Source: Ceriagrion tenellum
Taxonomy: Eukaryota; Arthropoda; Insecta; Odonata; Coenagrionidae
Reading direction: 5' to 3'
Assembly: GCA_963169105.1 (NCBI GenBank)
Contig: OY720635.1
Location: forward strand, 126,461,894-126,525,893
DNA: 64,000 nt
Below, one piece after another: positions 23,590 to 35,345 of this stretch. Each line of letters begins with the position of its first letter. Position 1 is the stretch's first letter. Position numbers and translations under genes: made by a program. A model generated the notes under the pieces. The model was not told the DNA's origin. It saw only the letters and a list, made by a program, of their open reading frames with translations, and searched no databases.

Positions 23590-24262
23590 TCCCAAATCTT
23601 CAGATACAGTAAAATATCTTGGAATTACCTAAACTTCTGATATATCGTGGGGATTACACATACAAAATATATGTGGCACAGTATTAAAGAGACTAGGTAT
23701 TGTTAAACGTATAATGGGAAGGTCCTCTGACGAAAAAGTCAAAGAGAGATGCTACTTTGCTCTGGTTAGGCCACACATCGAATACGCCGCGAGCATTTGG
23801 GACCCTGGTCATGAAGATTTAACACAAAAAATAATAAAATACAAATAAAAGCTTCACGCATCGTTAAAAACTGCTACGAGCGTACATATACTGTCTGACA
23901 ACTTTTAGAGGGATAGAGGTAGGAGCTCATAGAGACTCGGAGGCTACACGCTAGGCTTCGGTTGCTTGAGAAATTTAGAAGCGGTGCGTTTCAGAGCGAC
24001 ATAGAGAATATTATCATGACTCCTTACTACATCTCTCGGACTGACAGATGCGATGAAATAAGAGAGAGACTCTGCCGAACAGATAGGTACAAAAACTCAT
24101 TCTTTCCGCGAACAATAATGACCACAAAAAAATTGAGCTCCACTAAATACACTCCTTTTCACCTCCCAAAAACTTACATCTTCACACGGATGGTGACCTA
24201 CAACCCCCTGCCACACGTCCATGCGGCGGCTCGCAGGGTATTATGTAGATCTAGAATACACC
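23590..24262 (+). mobile_element. 5'-truncated LINE, lineage B, copy 2 (sense)
   Basis: The + strand encodes 'VKYLGIT', then (after a stop) 'ISWGLHIQNICGTVLKRLGI' then 'VKRIMG', 'RCYFALVRPHIEYAASIWDP' then 'GHEDL', and further shifted pieces corresponding to 'LRLLEK' and 'FFPRTI'. This is the thumb and C-terminal region of a CR1/Jockey-like reverse transcriptase. The 3' tail contains CACCCCCTGCCACAC-like sequence (here aaccccctgccacacgtcc) and ends 'gcagggtattatgtagatc'. Stops and frameshifts show it is dead. Its complement is the 3.2 kb copy. Confidence 0.88.
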
Positions 24263-25003
24263 GTTACGATGGTGCGATAATGTTTCCCAATAAAAACATG
24301 CATACATTCACCGCTATTTTCTAGGTGTACTGGCATCATTTGAAAGTCATCTAGACAGATTTATGTGCAGAGCTTTATAAATACATAACGGACGAAGTCA
24401 TGGAAGTTTCTAGAATATGAATGAAGTCTTTCCAGTGTTTTTTAATGACTAACATAATCTAGATACGTCGATGCTTCTATGATTTTACAAATGGTGACTC
24501 AGTATACTGGTCGCGTAAGGAGAGGGCGAAGATTTCCACGGGAATATCATTACTTCCTCCTTTTTATTCAAATCGGATTAAAAGATACTGAATGGATAAT
24601 GAATCCTTTATTTCAATTGAAATTCAACGGGATACAGAATAATGCAGCATCAGATAGGTTGATATAATGAAGTATTGCTATTTTTCTCACAACTTGGTCA
24701 AAAAAATAATGTTACAGCATTCCGCGGCGGTGAATAAAAATCATCATAGAGAATCTTTCTTTGGTTCTGCAAGTTGATCTACTGTTGTATCTTAGTTTGC
24801 ACATGAACAGTATATACTTGAAGGAACTCATCCAGGTTTCTTTTCATTATTTCATTGAGGGATTCAGTATTCGGTTTTGCTTATTTATGAATCTGTTATT
24901 TATTTTAAAAAATAAACACAATTTCCCTCCCCATCTGCCTCCATGGTTACAACCATAGGTTACTCAGGTAACAATCTAGTCTAAAACGGTAAGTTAGTAG
25001 GAA
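24263..25003. other. No gene seen
   Basis: AT-rich, no supported feature. Confidence 0.5.
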
Positions 25004-25396
25004 GCGCTTTCGAGGGTTGTATCATCATGCTTCCCTAAAAAAGAGCAAATGGCCACACTTTCTAAGTCCGTGAAGTGCTTTAGCAGCACAAAATGTTCTG
25101 TATGCATCCTCCCATATTTTGCCTTTGTTTGTGATTTCCCATACCACACATCTAATTGTGGAAAACTAAAATAGGAATTTCACGAAACGACAGTTTCACG
25201 AAACGGCGCTTTCGAGGGTTGTATCATCATGCTTCCCTAAAAAGAGCAAGTGGCCACACTTTCTAAGCCCGTGAAGTGCTTTTGCAGCACAAAATGTTCT
25301 GTATGCATCCTCCCATATTATGCCTTTGTTTGTCATTTCCCATACCACACATTTAATTGTGGAAAACTAAAATAGGAATTTCACGAAACGACAGTT
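25004..25396 (+). repeat. Tandem duplication, 202 bp period, two units
   Basis: Unit 1 is 25,004-25,205; unit 2 starts at 25,206 and runs to about 25,396. Both begin GCGCTTTCGAGGGTTGTATC and both run to TTTCACGAAACGACAGTT. I count only about a dozen differences across about 190 bp, so the duplication is fairly young. No coding frame spans the unit. Confidence 0.9.
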
Positions 25397-26224
25397 CACT
25401 TTGCTTGAAACCGTAATTTGTTTGTTCTGAGCAGTTATTTGCAGTCCGCGCGTATATGCACACCATTGCGGCTCCATTGTGAAGAACCTAAATAAACTCG
25501 TTTCTGATACAACATAATTTTTTTGGGTTTGAAGTCTTTGGTAAGTTCTGGTATTTTTTTTCCAGAGCGGAATATTTCATGCACATTTTAAATAGGCATG
25601 CTTACCTTGAGATACTTTTCTGTCAGTTAAATTTAGAACTGACGCTTTGCAATGTATTTACGCATGCATTAACACCGTAAGAGGTTTACTTAAGCACTAT
25701 TTAACATCCCTGTCATACTTTCTTCAAAGAACGAAGTAACCCGAAAGGACGTGTAAGACTCCCAGAATGAAGGGAGATAACATGAGCTCCGAAACTCTAC
25801 ACATGTTCTTCGTGACCCAAAAGAGACCAAATAGTTCACGAAAATCAAAGGAGGAGAAATGTTTGGCGGTCGGATTACGACAGACATTTGAGAGCCCCAA
25901 GTCTCCAGGAGGCGTCAGCTTGAACAAGGTTGTTCATGGAAATGTGACCCCGGATGTTCGCACGGCCGGGACACCGCAAGTCGTCGAGCTCATGTGCGAG
26001 AGAATATTAACAACAGCGTCGAAACAAAAAAAAAACGAACAAATAATTCGACGAAAGGGAAGCCACCTCCTCTCAGATAGCGGGCGGTACAACGCCGTTA
26101 CATGCACTTGGATCCGCCCCTCCCCTTAAAACTCATGCCAAAAAAATAAAGAGAGGCTGTCGGTTAATCAATGTGAGTCTCCACCCCATTTGGCGACTGC
26201 TCTGTTCTTCTATTCTACGAGGCT
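25397..26224. other. No identifiable gene
   Basis: A 120-codon frame lies at 25,767-26,129 (+). Its composition is ordinary (mixed charged and polar residues), but I recognise no domain and see no sister copy. It could be chance or an exon. Confidence 0.3.
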
Positions 26225-26228
26225 TTAA

Positions 26229-26975
26229 GGTAGTTCGAGCGAGATAAAATTTCATCGATAAATCAATGAATTCCGTCTCTTTTTAAAGAAAAATATCTCA
26301 CACTTCCAGTGACACCAATAATTCAGCCCCTTGCCGCATTACTTTCCAAGATATTTGCCAAGAAAATACCGGCCCTTTTACATGGGAAATGATACATGTG
26401 TGCACTTCAGAGAGATCTTATTTAAAAAAATGAGGAATTTATAAAACCTTGATCTCGTCAAAAAATTTAAAGTGTGTAATTTGTACGTTTTCTCAACTAT
26501 ATTTGAAAATTATTCATATTGTCACCTCAGTGAATTCTTCGGGATCACAAAAAACCTTCCGTTTTGGCGTTTCAAATGCACCGCGCGAAAAAAATGAGTC
26601 AAGTTAAAGACTTATTTAGATATGTTCATTTAATTACTAAAAATTTCGGCCCCGGTGGCGGCGGGGTAAGTCCTTATCTGCTAAACCGAAGGTCGCGGGT
26701 TCGAGTCCCCCCTGGGTAGAATATTATCTGCCCAGGACATGGGTGTTTGTGCCTCGTCCGTTGTTACTGTTATTCACCCTACGTAAATTGGCCCATTGTG
26801 CTGTATTCAGGATAGTGAAGATAAATAAAATAAAAAATTCTGTCCCATAAAACAATATTATTACGCCATTAATAATTCAATATTTAATTCATGCGTCCTG
26901 CAGCTGGTGAAATTAAAACCTATAACTAAAATATAGTCCATATTATGACCAGGGAACTATCTACCTCAAACTACC
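26229..26975 (+). mobile_element. TTAA-flanked TIR element (family R), copy 3, with nested SINE
   Basis: TTAA lies immediately outside both ends (26,225-26,228 and 26,976-26,979). The ends are GGTAGTTCGAGCGAGAT and the complement of ATCTACCTCAAACTACC. Removing the inserted SINE at 26,648-26,832 leaves about 560 bp, matching the 18.5 kb copy. The interrupted site 'aaaatttc | tgtc' is intact in the 18.5 kb copy, which shows the order of insertion. Confidence 0.85.
26648..26832 (+). mobile_element. tRNA-headed SINE (family S2), nested
   Basis: The head GGCCCCGGTGGCGGCGGGG, then a CTGCTAAACCGAAGG segment and a perfect B box GGTTCGAGTCC, is tRNA-like and fits an internal RNA polymerase III promoter. 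The body includes 'catgggtgtttgtgcctcgt' and the tail is GATAAATAAAATAAAA. The flanks repeat AAAAATTTC / AAAAAATTC, a probable target-site duplication. The related minus-strand copy is at 56.8 kb. Confidence 0.82.
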
Positions 26976-26979
26976 TTAA

Positions 26980-29438
26980 ATATGATTACTCTTGATCGTC
27001 CCCCTTCCTTCACAACGGTGACTCATTGAAGGTATAAACTGGCCATAAATATATCGTTGCTCATGATACAGGTAGAAAGAGGATCTAAGGGCCTTTATAA
27101 CTTTTACTGATACCATAATTGATGATGGGTCTAAGACAAAAGATGGCACCATAAGGCATGATAGCGGAGAATAATATTGCAGTCTTTAGAAGGTGAAAAT
27201 ATTAAATGAATCAGTTCTGAACTTAGAGGAAAACACGAAGAAATTTGCGGCATAGCAGTGATTTATCTGACAAAACGCAAAATGACAATTGTTTCCGAAA
27301 AAGAAATCATTTATTCATAAAACTCATGGAAAACTTCCGCATCATAGCCATACTAGGTGGATCATTTTTGGCGGCATCACTCGTGTGTCAGGAAATCATC
27401 TAGTATCATCTTTAATCGATCGGGCACACTAAAGCTTACATTATTTTCGCATGGGTTTGCCCATCGATTGAACTTGGGATCGGATGTTTCAATATATTTA
27501 GAACACTTAGATGTTCTAGGGTTAGAGATTCTCAACATCAAGTTTGAGGTTCTATATTTAAAACTTCATTTTTCAAATACGCCAAAATGCTTTTAAAATA
27601 CACCTATGGTGAAATATACATCGTATTCATTAGATGATTCTTCTCCCATCTTCAATGTATAGACTTAACACATATAGACACAAACTTAATTAACCATTGC
27701 GTTACTCTTATCAAATATTACTTTATATTATTTAAATGAGGTCTAAAATTGTCTTAAACAGCATAATTACCTTTGAAAGTTTCATTACACTGACCAAACA
27801 AAAAAAACGACAAACAGATAGTGGAAATAAGATTCAACGTATTGAGGTAGCATACGATTCACAGCTAATTGGGCTAAGCCTGTGGTTAACGCGTCTGTAA
27901 TTTTGCGATAACTTTTCTGCGTTTTCCAATTGAGCATGACTAAATTTTTACAAATTATTCAAATTGTACTAATTTATCAAATTTCAGTATGCATCCCGAG
28001 TAAACATAATTGCATGCGGGCGCCAGTCATAGTCTGTGAAATCTTCTTCCACTTATTCAACTAAACAGTAACTTTCGCAAAATTTCCGGTAGCAGGACGG
28101 TGGTGTGTTTGGCGGAAACTCCATAAAGGTGTGGAGTCACTTCATGCCGACCACCCACCCTTGAGATCGCCTTCAGTGTAAAACATGGTAGTAAATGCAT
28201 AAGATGACATAAATCCAAGTCGTGAAGTTGAAAAAAAAACTGCGAGAAATACAACAAAATTATCCGAGTTAATCTTCCTCCATTCAAGGCCACAAAAAGC
28301 TGAGCTTCTCTTCTGACATCGATCACCGAATGACATAACTAACCGTTAGACGCAATCCGCAAATAGCTTGAATATTCGCGAGAGTATTAAAAAAAACAAC
28401 TAACGGAGCACCATTCGATTGGGGAATTTAGCGTTGCTATGAGAAAACCTTTGCCAATTTCGTGCAGCGGTTGAAAATCGACGGCCCTGAACACATTTAC
28501 GACACCAATTCTAATTAAGCGCACTCCCTCCTTTCCCTCCCCCCGCTACATCAGACCAAACGAGATAGGAAATCCTCCCGCGTCCCTTGCATTGTTGCGT
28601 CGTCGCGTCGCCGCTATTATTGCCGCTTAAAACGACTTAATCGGAGTGCGATCGCTCCGGTCTCCGGGCTCTACATAAATATTAGCCCCTTTCTCGCGGC
28701 GGAGGACCCCCCCCCCTCCCCTTTCCACCTTCCACCGACCCCCTGCCACCCTTATTCTTGATGCTCTGCCCTCCTCCGCTTGCTTCTCTCTATCGCCCTC
28801 TTCCATCCGTTTCACATAGACACACCTGCTCCCGCCTCCTCCACAAGCCGTCCCGCGACTGCCGACGCAAAACGCTTTCAAGGTCGGAGATCCACTTGCT
28901 TGCTTTGCTTGAGGGATTTGCTTGCTTGCAACGATGCAAAAACAAACGCGAAAGAGAGGAGGAGGAATTTTCGCGATAGGTAGCGAATTTACTGTTATCT
29001 GACTGCCTATTAACGACCGCCGCGGAACCCACCCCTCTTTGAGCCTCTCGTTATCGTTTAGTCATCGGGGGGTTATTATTTCACCCCAGGAGATGATCCT
29101 CCCTCCTCCTCCACCCCCTCTCATCCACCCCCTCTCCTGACCGCGAATCTCGAGGGAAAAGGAGACTCTCCCACCTGCACTGCTCCTGTTGCTTATTTCT
29201 CCTCAGGGGTCTCCTTTCTCAAAGTGTTCCCATTTCAATCTTTCCGTCCGTAATTGATCCGACGGTTTTCCATCGTTTTCGTCCCAGGCCGACTCCCAAC
29301 CAGCTTCGACGTTTTTCGCAACGCTTATCTGAGAAGGGAATCATCTATGATGCTGGAAACTGCCGAAGAAATCGTTTAAAACAAAATCAAGTCGGGATGG
29401 TCTCAATGTTTTCAGGCTCAACATTGTGGGATTTTATA
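26980..29438. other. No gene; GC-rich patch 28.5-29.2 kb
   Basis: 27,000-28,480 is AT-rich without features. 28,500-29,250 is GC-richer with CpGs and C-rich runs (ccccccccctcccc near 28,709). Overlapping frames on both strands show no protein family. A host promoter region is possible. Confidence 0.35.
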
Positions 29439-29626
29439 ATAAATGATGAAAAAAGAAAAACTTTGATTTATTTCACTGATTTATTTTCAGGTACTACCAT
29501 TTTTGACACAGCGGCGTCAACAATGAAGGTTTATACATGAAGATGACGCCGCTGAGTCAAAAGTAGAAGTACCTGAAAATAAATTTGAGGAATAAAGTAA
29601 AGTTTTTCTTTTTTCATTATTTATCA
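29439..29626. mobile_element. Foldback element H5
   Basis: The left arm 29,439-29,519 and right arm 29,543-29,626 are inverted copies, roughly 80-85% alike. They share GAAAAAAGAAAAACTTT, ATTTATTTTCAGGTACT and CAGCGGCGTCA. The loop is about 23 bp. On the + strand the right arm starts ATGAAGATGACGCCGCTGAG and then GTCAAAAG, loosely parallel to the core in H1. Non-coding. Confidence 0.75.
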
Positions 29627-30209
29627 AGTCCGGACTTAAAAGCTACCGACGCTATGCGATACGTGGATATTTGATATATTTTTGAAATGACAGATTAAAT
29701 ACGTGAGTATAGATTGTGCCAGAATACGGTTTAGGTACGCTTAAAACTCTTTACTCACGCACTTACGATTGCCGATCACGGCTTTAAGCAATCGATGAAT
29801 AATTTTAAAATCCAAAGGCAGATTCGAAAAATCTTGACTTAAGGCAATACGTGGATCTAATTTGACATTTGGGCTCAAAGAGCGACTGATAAGGGTTTAA
29901 AGAATAACCCAAAATATTTAGATAATGAGCGAATATAATAGTAGAATATGGTTTTTCAGGGGTTCAACTCCCAATATCATGACACACAGGCGAAAACCTG
30001 GTGGTGGAGGGAAGGAGGGCTGACGGGAAGGAGGGCTGACGTTAACCAATATTCTAGATGCCGTAGTAGCTTGGCACCAATACCCAATTTTATCAACTAA
30101 TGCATAGAAAATTTGTAGCATTTATTTATATGTACACCTTTTCTATCATGGTGATTGTTAAACTCTTCTCCAAACTGAAATTGTAACATGTTCAACATAC
30201 TATTTACAA
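29627..30209. other. No gene seen
   Basis: AT-rich. A short near-perfect duplication (gggaaggagggctgacg, near 30,010-30,041) is the only local structure. Confidence 0.5.
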
Positions 30210-30383
30210 CAATACTTTATTTTAGGCATTTCAAACGAGTATTCTGAGGGCGCACCTGTATGAAACGCTGTTTATTTCAAGAATTTCCTCCTGAGACTGA
30301 ATTCGGACCCGAGCAGGGAGTCGAACCCACGTCCTCCGAGTTGCCAAACCAAGAGGTTGCGAAATATGCCACCGCCGTCTCTT
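30210..30383 (-). mobile_element. tRNA-headed SINE (family S4)
   Basis: On the minus strand: AGACGGCGGTGGCATA, then CTCTTGGTTTGGCAACTCGG, then the B-box-like GGTTCGACTCC, then a body ending in CCTAAAATAAAGTATTG. The order head - B box - body - A/T tail fits a tRNA-derived SINE. Boundaries are approximate. Confidence 0.65.
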
Positions 30384-30835
30384 AATGCATAAAAATAATG
30401 AGGAATAGACGACTCCCTCAGCCTGAATTACCATTTCAATGCATCGTCTTAACTTACTGCTTACACCCACTACCTAACTTCTCAGTGACCTTATTTGAGA
30501 AGACATACCCCTTCAGAGTCCATGTAAAATATTTATTTTCGCCGAAGCGGGTAGTGATCGCGCACTTATCTTTAACCTTGGCCGTGACTTTGCGAACGGC
30601 TGGGTGGTCGCATCGGCGAAGCGGTAAAAAGTAGTCATTGTGAGGATTACGCGAAGTGTGTCGTTGTAACGCAGTTGCTTTAAGATGATGTAAAGTTGGC
30701 TCACAGAGTTTGCAGTGTCTGAAAACGCCCGGTATCGTCATCAAAAACGGATTTGCATAAATAAAAACCAACTGCTCCGAGGAGAAGAGAAACTTTCTCT
30801 GGAAATAACTCCTTTCCTTGACTCCCCGTCTCCTT

Positions 30836-30880
30836 CGCAGGAGAGATCATTAGTACTTTTTTGCTAGTATCTCTCCTGCG
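30836..30880. repeat. Short hairpin
   Basis: CGCAGGAGAGAT at 30,836-30,847 is perfectly inverted at 30,869-30,880, with partial pairing continuing inward (TTAG/CTAG). It sits in otherwise unique sequence. Confidence 0.6.
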
Positions 30881-33686
30881 GCGTTATTTTTAAAATTTTA
30901 TACCTTTTAATAAGGTGAAGATGAGTCATCTGTAATATCTTGACTTGACGTCGCTCATCGCCGAGTGATTTCTGCATGCTTTCGTCGCCCGCGATTGCGC
31001 ATCTACGGAGCTGCTCAGAGTGACTTGTCATATTCGATCAATTTCAAATTTTCTCGCGCGTGTTCAGACCGACTTCGCGTAATGTGGGAAACTCCTCGTC
31101 GAAGCAAGGCTACATGAGAGGCACCACATCAGCTCACTGAAGGGCGCGACAAAGGGAACAATGGGAGGGGTAGAAGGAGGGTGGGGGAAGAACAGAACAC
31201 TGTAGACGAAGGCCAAGGTTGAGTGATGTACAAGGACTATTTGAAGGCATTCGTTCGCAAGGCTATGAAGAGATTGAGAGAGGGAAGATGCATAAAAGAT
31301 ATGCCTGCTTCGTGACTTTCCTAGGATTCATCATCATCATCATTCTTAACTCATTACGGTGAATGTCATACGGGATCGGGGATATCAGTTTTTGTCCAAC
31401 ATATAACTACTTGAGTTCAAACGTGTGAAGTAGTCGTTTCAACTTATCCCATGGTTCTCGCTTCGCCTGAATGCAACTTCCGAACTTCACCCATTACATG
31501 TTGCGGAAACGATGAAATAAACGCTGGTACGCACTTTACCTAAGGCGCACCAGGACAGCATATCATGCAGCAAAAACCATGGGGGAACGTTCGTTCATTT
31601 ACTTGGGTCGTTAAAACATATCGTGGCCTGATGGAACTCGGATGAATACTTTGTTTTAAAAATCGCAAATGGTGAAATTGAATGAACTCGGATTCGTAGT
31701 AAACATAATATTTTTTTACGTAGGCTGCTTAAACGGACGCTAATGTGTGCCAGCTATAGAATAAGCTCGGTTTATATGACAAAAATTGACATCTAAGTAC
31801 CATAAATTGTGAACACTGCGATAAAACCATGACAGCATGTTTTTTCCGGAGTAACCCGCAGGAAAGATACAGTGTAAATTTAAAGGCACAGACTTTGGAC
31901 CAGATTAGGATCCTTGCAGGCATACATCTTTGGGTAATGTAAGGCATATCACACTTTCAACTTTAACTTGCAGCCTTCACCACCAGGGGAAGAAGTTACT
32001 GGAGGTCAATTAGGGACCAGTTTCCTGCAACCACGGTAAGTACAAGTAAAGTAGTGAGGGCGCACTTTGTGCTTCATTTTCACTAAAAAATGATAAATAT
32101 TTGCGTGCATATGCTAGAGCGAAAAGTGATTAAAATGAAGAACAGTATACTTGAAAATTTACAAAAATGTAATTTATATGGATTACTCCCTGATAAGGCA
32201 ACCAAACGCAGGGAAATTTTTTCATGAGAAGATAAGGCTTCTATTCTCTCTAAGGCTTCTATTCTAAGGCTCTGAGGAATATTAATATTTTCCTTTATAA
32301 GTGACTGAAGGACGTAATACCCAGCAATGGGTTGCTCAAGTATGTGATTACCGGTAGTTAGATTTTGGTGACGCATTGCTGATCAACTGAATTCAGGTAA
32401 CTTAACGCTGACAGTAGCCCAATTATTTCCTTTGGATTTATCTGTTAAAAAATAAATTTCACCCTTACTTTTTGTAACAATATGAGGCAAAAACGATAAT
32501 CAGTAGTATGCTTTTCGCAAAAAATCTGTATAAACATTCTTGAATAAAATCTTTTATAAAAAACACGGACCACGTTCCGGATCACCCAGCGTCGCCACGT
32601 CTGTTGGAAGCATTCTAAAATGGATCGCACCTTAATTGTGCCCCGGATAATATCGCATAAGCGCATTAGATGGCACCATAAAATACGCATAATAAAAAGC
32701 GCATTAGATGACACCATAGTAATGGCCACAAAAATCGCTCAAAATTTGTAGACTAAACTATAGTGCATTCTATGAACCCGGGCGACTCGTAAGCCGAAAA
32801 AACACGGGACAATTATAGCCGCTGATGCACTCCGGACCTCTAATTGTGTATCGATGATGCGCGGAGCAGACGGGTGTCGGATTCGAATTGGGGTTCTCCT
32901 AGAGAAGAGGCTATTTTGCACCATAAACCTAGATTGTGCGCGCGATTGGCGGCAATTTCGGACTCCAGAGTGATCCGATCGACAAAGTCGCCGCGGACGG
33001 CCAAGACCCGACAGGTGCTACTCGACGGAAGGCACTTCTTTTGTGAAGCAGGCCGCAGCGAGGAGGGCGAGGGAGAGGGAGAGAGAAAGAGTGCTCGGCT
33101 CCGACTCGCGATAAAATGACGACACATAAAAGGGGGGAACTATTTGCCTTTCCTTTTCTTTCGGGGGCGCGAGCTTCGCCTCCCTCCGCCCCCCCCCCCC
33201 CATTGCCCCCATCCCCGCCAGATCTTTACCCCGATAACGACTGCAAAGGCGGACAGTCCAGACGGTTTATTCGCTTTATCCGCGGGGAAATCTTCGCAGG
33301 AATACGCTCACTTATTAGTTTTCATCTCGCAGCAAAACAATCACCGCCGGATGCGTCGATCCATCCACACACGAGTCTTTCTTTCTTTCTTTCTCTCTCT
33401 CCCTCCCTCTCCGTCTTTCCAAGAACGAAACATTTGAGAAAAAAACCTTATATCCGGACTCCGGGAGGCACGGAAGTTCAAGGCTCCTGTGCTAGCTCTT
33501 TTTCCCCAGACATTGTTCGCTTTTTGCTCGATTCCCGTCAAGAGTGAGAGCTTCTGCCACGCTCCGTCGTCGGATGGAAACTGCTCACAGGTTGAACCGA
33601 GGGTGTGACGGGAGAGATGACGACGTCGACGTAGGAAAGGGAAAGGAGAAGCGAACAAAAATATTGACATGGGATTTGAAAAGATC
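30881..33686. other. No gene; CpG-richer patch 32.8-33.6 kb
   Basis: 30,900-32,780 holds nothing I can support. 32,780-33,620 is GC/CpG-richer and includes a C run near 33,188 and a TTTC microsatellite at 33,376-33,397. Frames here are long on both strands (up to 143 codons) through composition. No protein motif. Confidence 0.35.
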
Positions 33687-33780
33687 TTAAAGGTGGTTTG
33701 AGTGAGATTTTTCCTAGTCATGCTGGAGACCATGCTCACATTTTATTTTTGAATTTAAGTAACAGTAAAGAAACATCAGG
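33687..33780 (-). mobile_element. TTAA-type TIR element (family R), end fragment
   Basis: TTAA (33,687-33,690) is followed by AGGTGGTTTGAGTGAGATTT and TTCCTAGTCAT. This matches the same end of the copies at 6.85 and 42.6 kb through 'gaccatgctcacatttt' and 'aagtaacagtaaag'. The opposite end was not found, so it is a truncated copy. Confidence 0.65.
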
Positions 33781-34224
33781 GATGATTCACCGCGACTGTG
33801 TGAGTAAAATCATTGAGGTATACGGAGATGGCACTACGTCATCAAACTGTAGCCTGTGAACCAAAATAAGAACCATATTGCTAATCCCTGTTTTTTCTTC
33901 ATTTTCCTTTGGATATCACGAAGGAATCGACGAATTAGAGGATGTAAAGCAGGAATATCCAATTTTTAAAATGTATTCTACTGGTTAAGGTAAGTTTTGT
34001 TGAATGTCAGAGAATCTCCTCCCAGTTTTCCACACTTTCAGGGGCCTATCTCGCTCTGAGATATCCTTTTTCGCCTTGGCATACATATATCCTTCTTTAT
34101 CCTATCCATGAAACCTATTCTCTTTCTTCCTCTTCCCCTTTTGCCCAACATCCTTCCTTTTTCAAAGAACCACGGAACTAGCCACGCAGTAACTTAAACG
34201 GAGTCAACCGATAGTGATCACATA

Positions 34225-34560
34225 ATTGTGTGAAATTTACAGTGGAATAACCATTCGCCTGGACTGGGAATCGAACCCAGATCCCTCGACTTCGCGCTGA
34301 GTGCTCTAACCAGTTAACCTACCCAGGCGTCCTTGTTAAAGTTAGGCTTTACCCCGTGGACAGTGGCGTTTAGCGCTCGCATACGGATACCTCTGGCATT
34401 ATATGCACGGTACCTGTGAGGAAAACTTGTTCTATAACGCCCCCATGAGATTCACAGTGAAAGAGGACGCCTGGCTAGCTTAAATGGTTAGAGTACTCTG
34501 CGCGAAATCGAGGGATCTGGGTTCTAATACCAGTCCAGGCGAATGATTTTTCCACTGTGA
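34225..34560. mobile_element. Inverted pair of tRNA-headed SINEs (family S3)
   Basis: Left copy, minus strand, 34,225-34,330: GACGCCTGGGTAGGTTAACT, then GGTTAGAGCACTC, then the B box GGTTCGATTCC and CCAGGCGAATGGTTATTCCA. Right copy, + strand, 34,468-34,560: GACGCCTGGCTAGCTTAAAT, then the B-box-like GGTTCTAATACC and the same CCAGGCGAATGATTTTTCCA end. The two copies face head to head across about 137 bp. A short third fragment with the same 3' end lies at 47,970-48,030. Confidence 0.75.
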
Positions 34561-34850
34561 ATGTCACACATCCTTGCCTCTGTCACATTCTTCGGCAACC
34601 CATCGCCCCTTATTATATCATCCAGCCACCTGCACCGATCTCGAATTTCACTAAGAAATTTCCTTTCCTCGCCCTCCGTCTCAAGCACATTCCTAGTTCG
34701 TCTTCCTTTCCGTCCACCTCACATTCTCCATCCTTCTCCACACCCACATCACAAATGCCTGCCGTCTATTCTCTTCTTCCTTTCTGAGGGTCCAGGTTTC
34801 TGCCCCATGCAACGCTACGATCCATATCAAGCTCTTTTACGATGATCAAA
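34561..34850 (-). pseudogene. LINE C-terminus fragment (LYGSE-type)
   Basis: On the minus strand, sequence near 34,830-34,690 encodes shifted pieces of 'AWGRNLDPQKEE'/'RRQAF-MWVWRRMENV' type. This is followed by 'ERKFLSEIRDRCRWLDDIIR', then 'GDGLPKNVTEARM' near 34,680-34,560. These correspond to the 'LYGSE-W-L---DE-R-EAFEMWVWRRM' and 'RR-RWLGH-LRGDGL---V-EGRM' blocks of LINE protein ends. Frame changes are frequent. It directly abuts the S3 SINE on its left. Confidence 0.65.
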
Positions 34851-35049
34851 TACGCAAGCTACTGAAAACCAAAATTAAGTACAAAAATGTTAATCATCCG
34901 TCGAATAGGTATAAAAGTTTAATTAACACTTTTTTATATGGCCATAGAAGCCGGCTGAAGCGATTATTCTATGGAATTAACACATTTTGATATCAACTCT
35001 CGTAATAATTGGCCAATAAGTACAAAAGCGAGACGGTTAGATGTATCTG

Positions 35050-35345
35050 GGGATCGGGTTGGAGTGGTGCCTAGAGTACTGGCTAACCATACGGACGGCC
35101 CGGGTTCAAATCCCTACAGAGGAGGATGGTTTTCAGAGGAAACCCGATCCCTACTTGAGTGTCTTGTGGTGGATACTTAAGTGTGGTACTCCGTCTGTCG
35201 GATGAGACGTTAAACCGTAGTCTCTTAGCGTCTTTCGTTCAGAGCAGGTTAATGCCGACGCCGGGTTTCTATCCACCCTCCCTCCCTTACCTGTACCCTA
35301 TGGCGCAAATGACCTTAGCTGTCGGCCGCCTCCCCAACTATCCAA
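35050..35345 (+). mobile_element. tRNA-headed SINE (family S1), copy 1
   Basis: The head GGATCGGGTTGGAGTGGTGC and CTAGAGTACTGGCTAACCAT, with a B box GGTTCAAATCC, resembles a tRNA-derived promoter. The body contains GTCGGATGAGACGTTAAACC and 'atgccgacgccgggtttc', and it ends around 'ccaatccaaaccc'. Collinear with the inverted copy at 35,430-35,770. Confidence 0.85.

Noticed and set aside
25004..25396. CRISPR-like or satellite array
   Set aside because: Only two units, each about 200 bp, in eukaryotic DNA; a plain tandem duplication explains it.
25767..26129. 120-codon frame considered as a host exon
   Set aside because: Amino-acid composition is plausible but there is no motif, and I could not defend splice sites or conservation, so it is mentioned only as unassigned sequence.
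26648..26720. tRNA gene
   Set aside because: The B box is perfect, but the acceptor and anticodon arms do not pair, and a SINE body with an A/T tail follows.
31320..31345. Another LINE family D 3' end at an (ATC)n run
   Set aside because: The trinucleotide run is present but the adjoining conserved GAACGACC/CCAATC block is missing, so it is only a microsatellite.
34255..34330. Functional tRNA gene on the minus strand
   Set aside because: The outline is tRNA-like, but the copy is one of three SINE copies with a common downstream sequence; I could not complete a proper anticodon arm.
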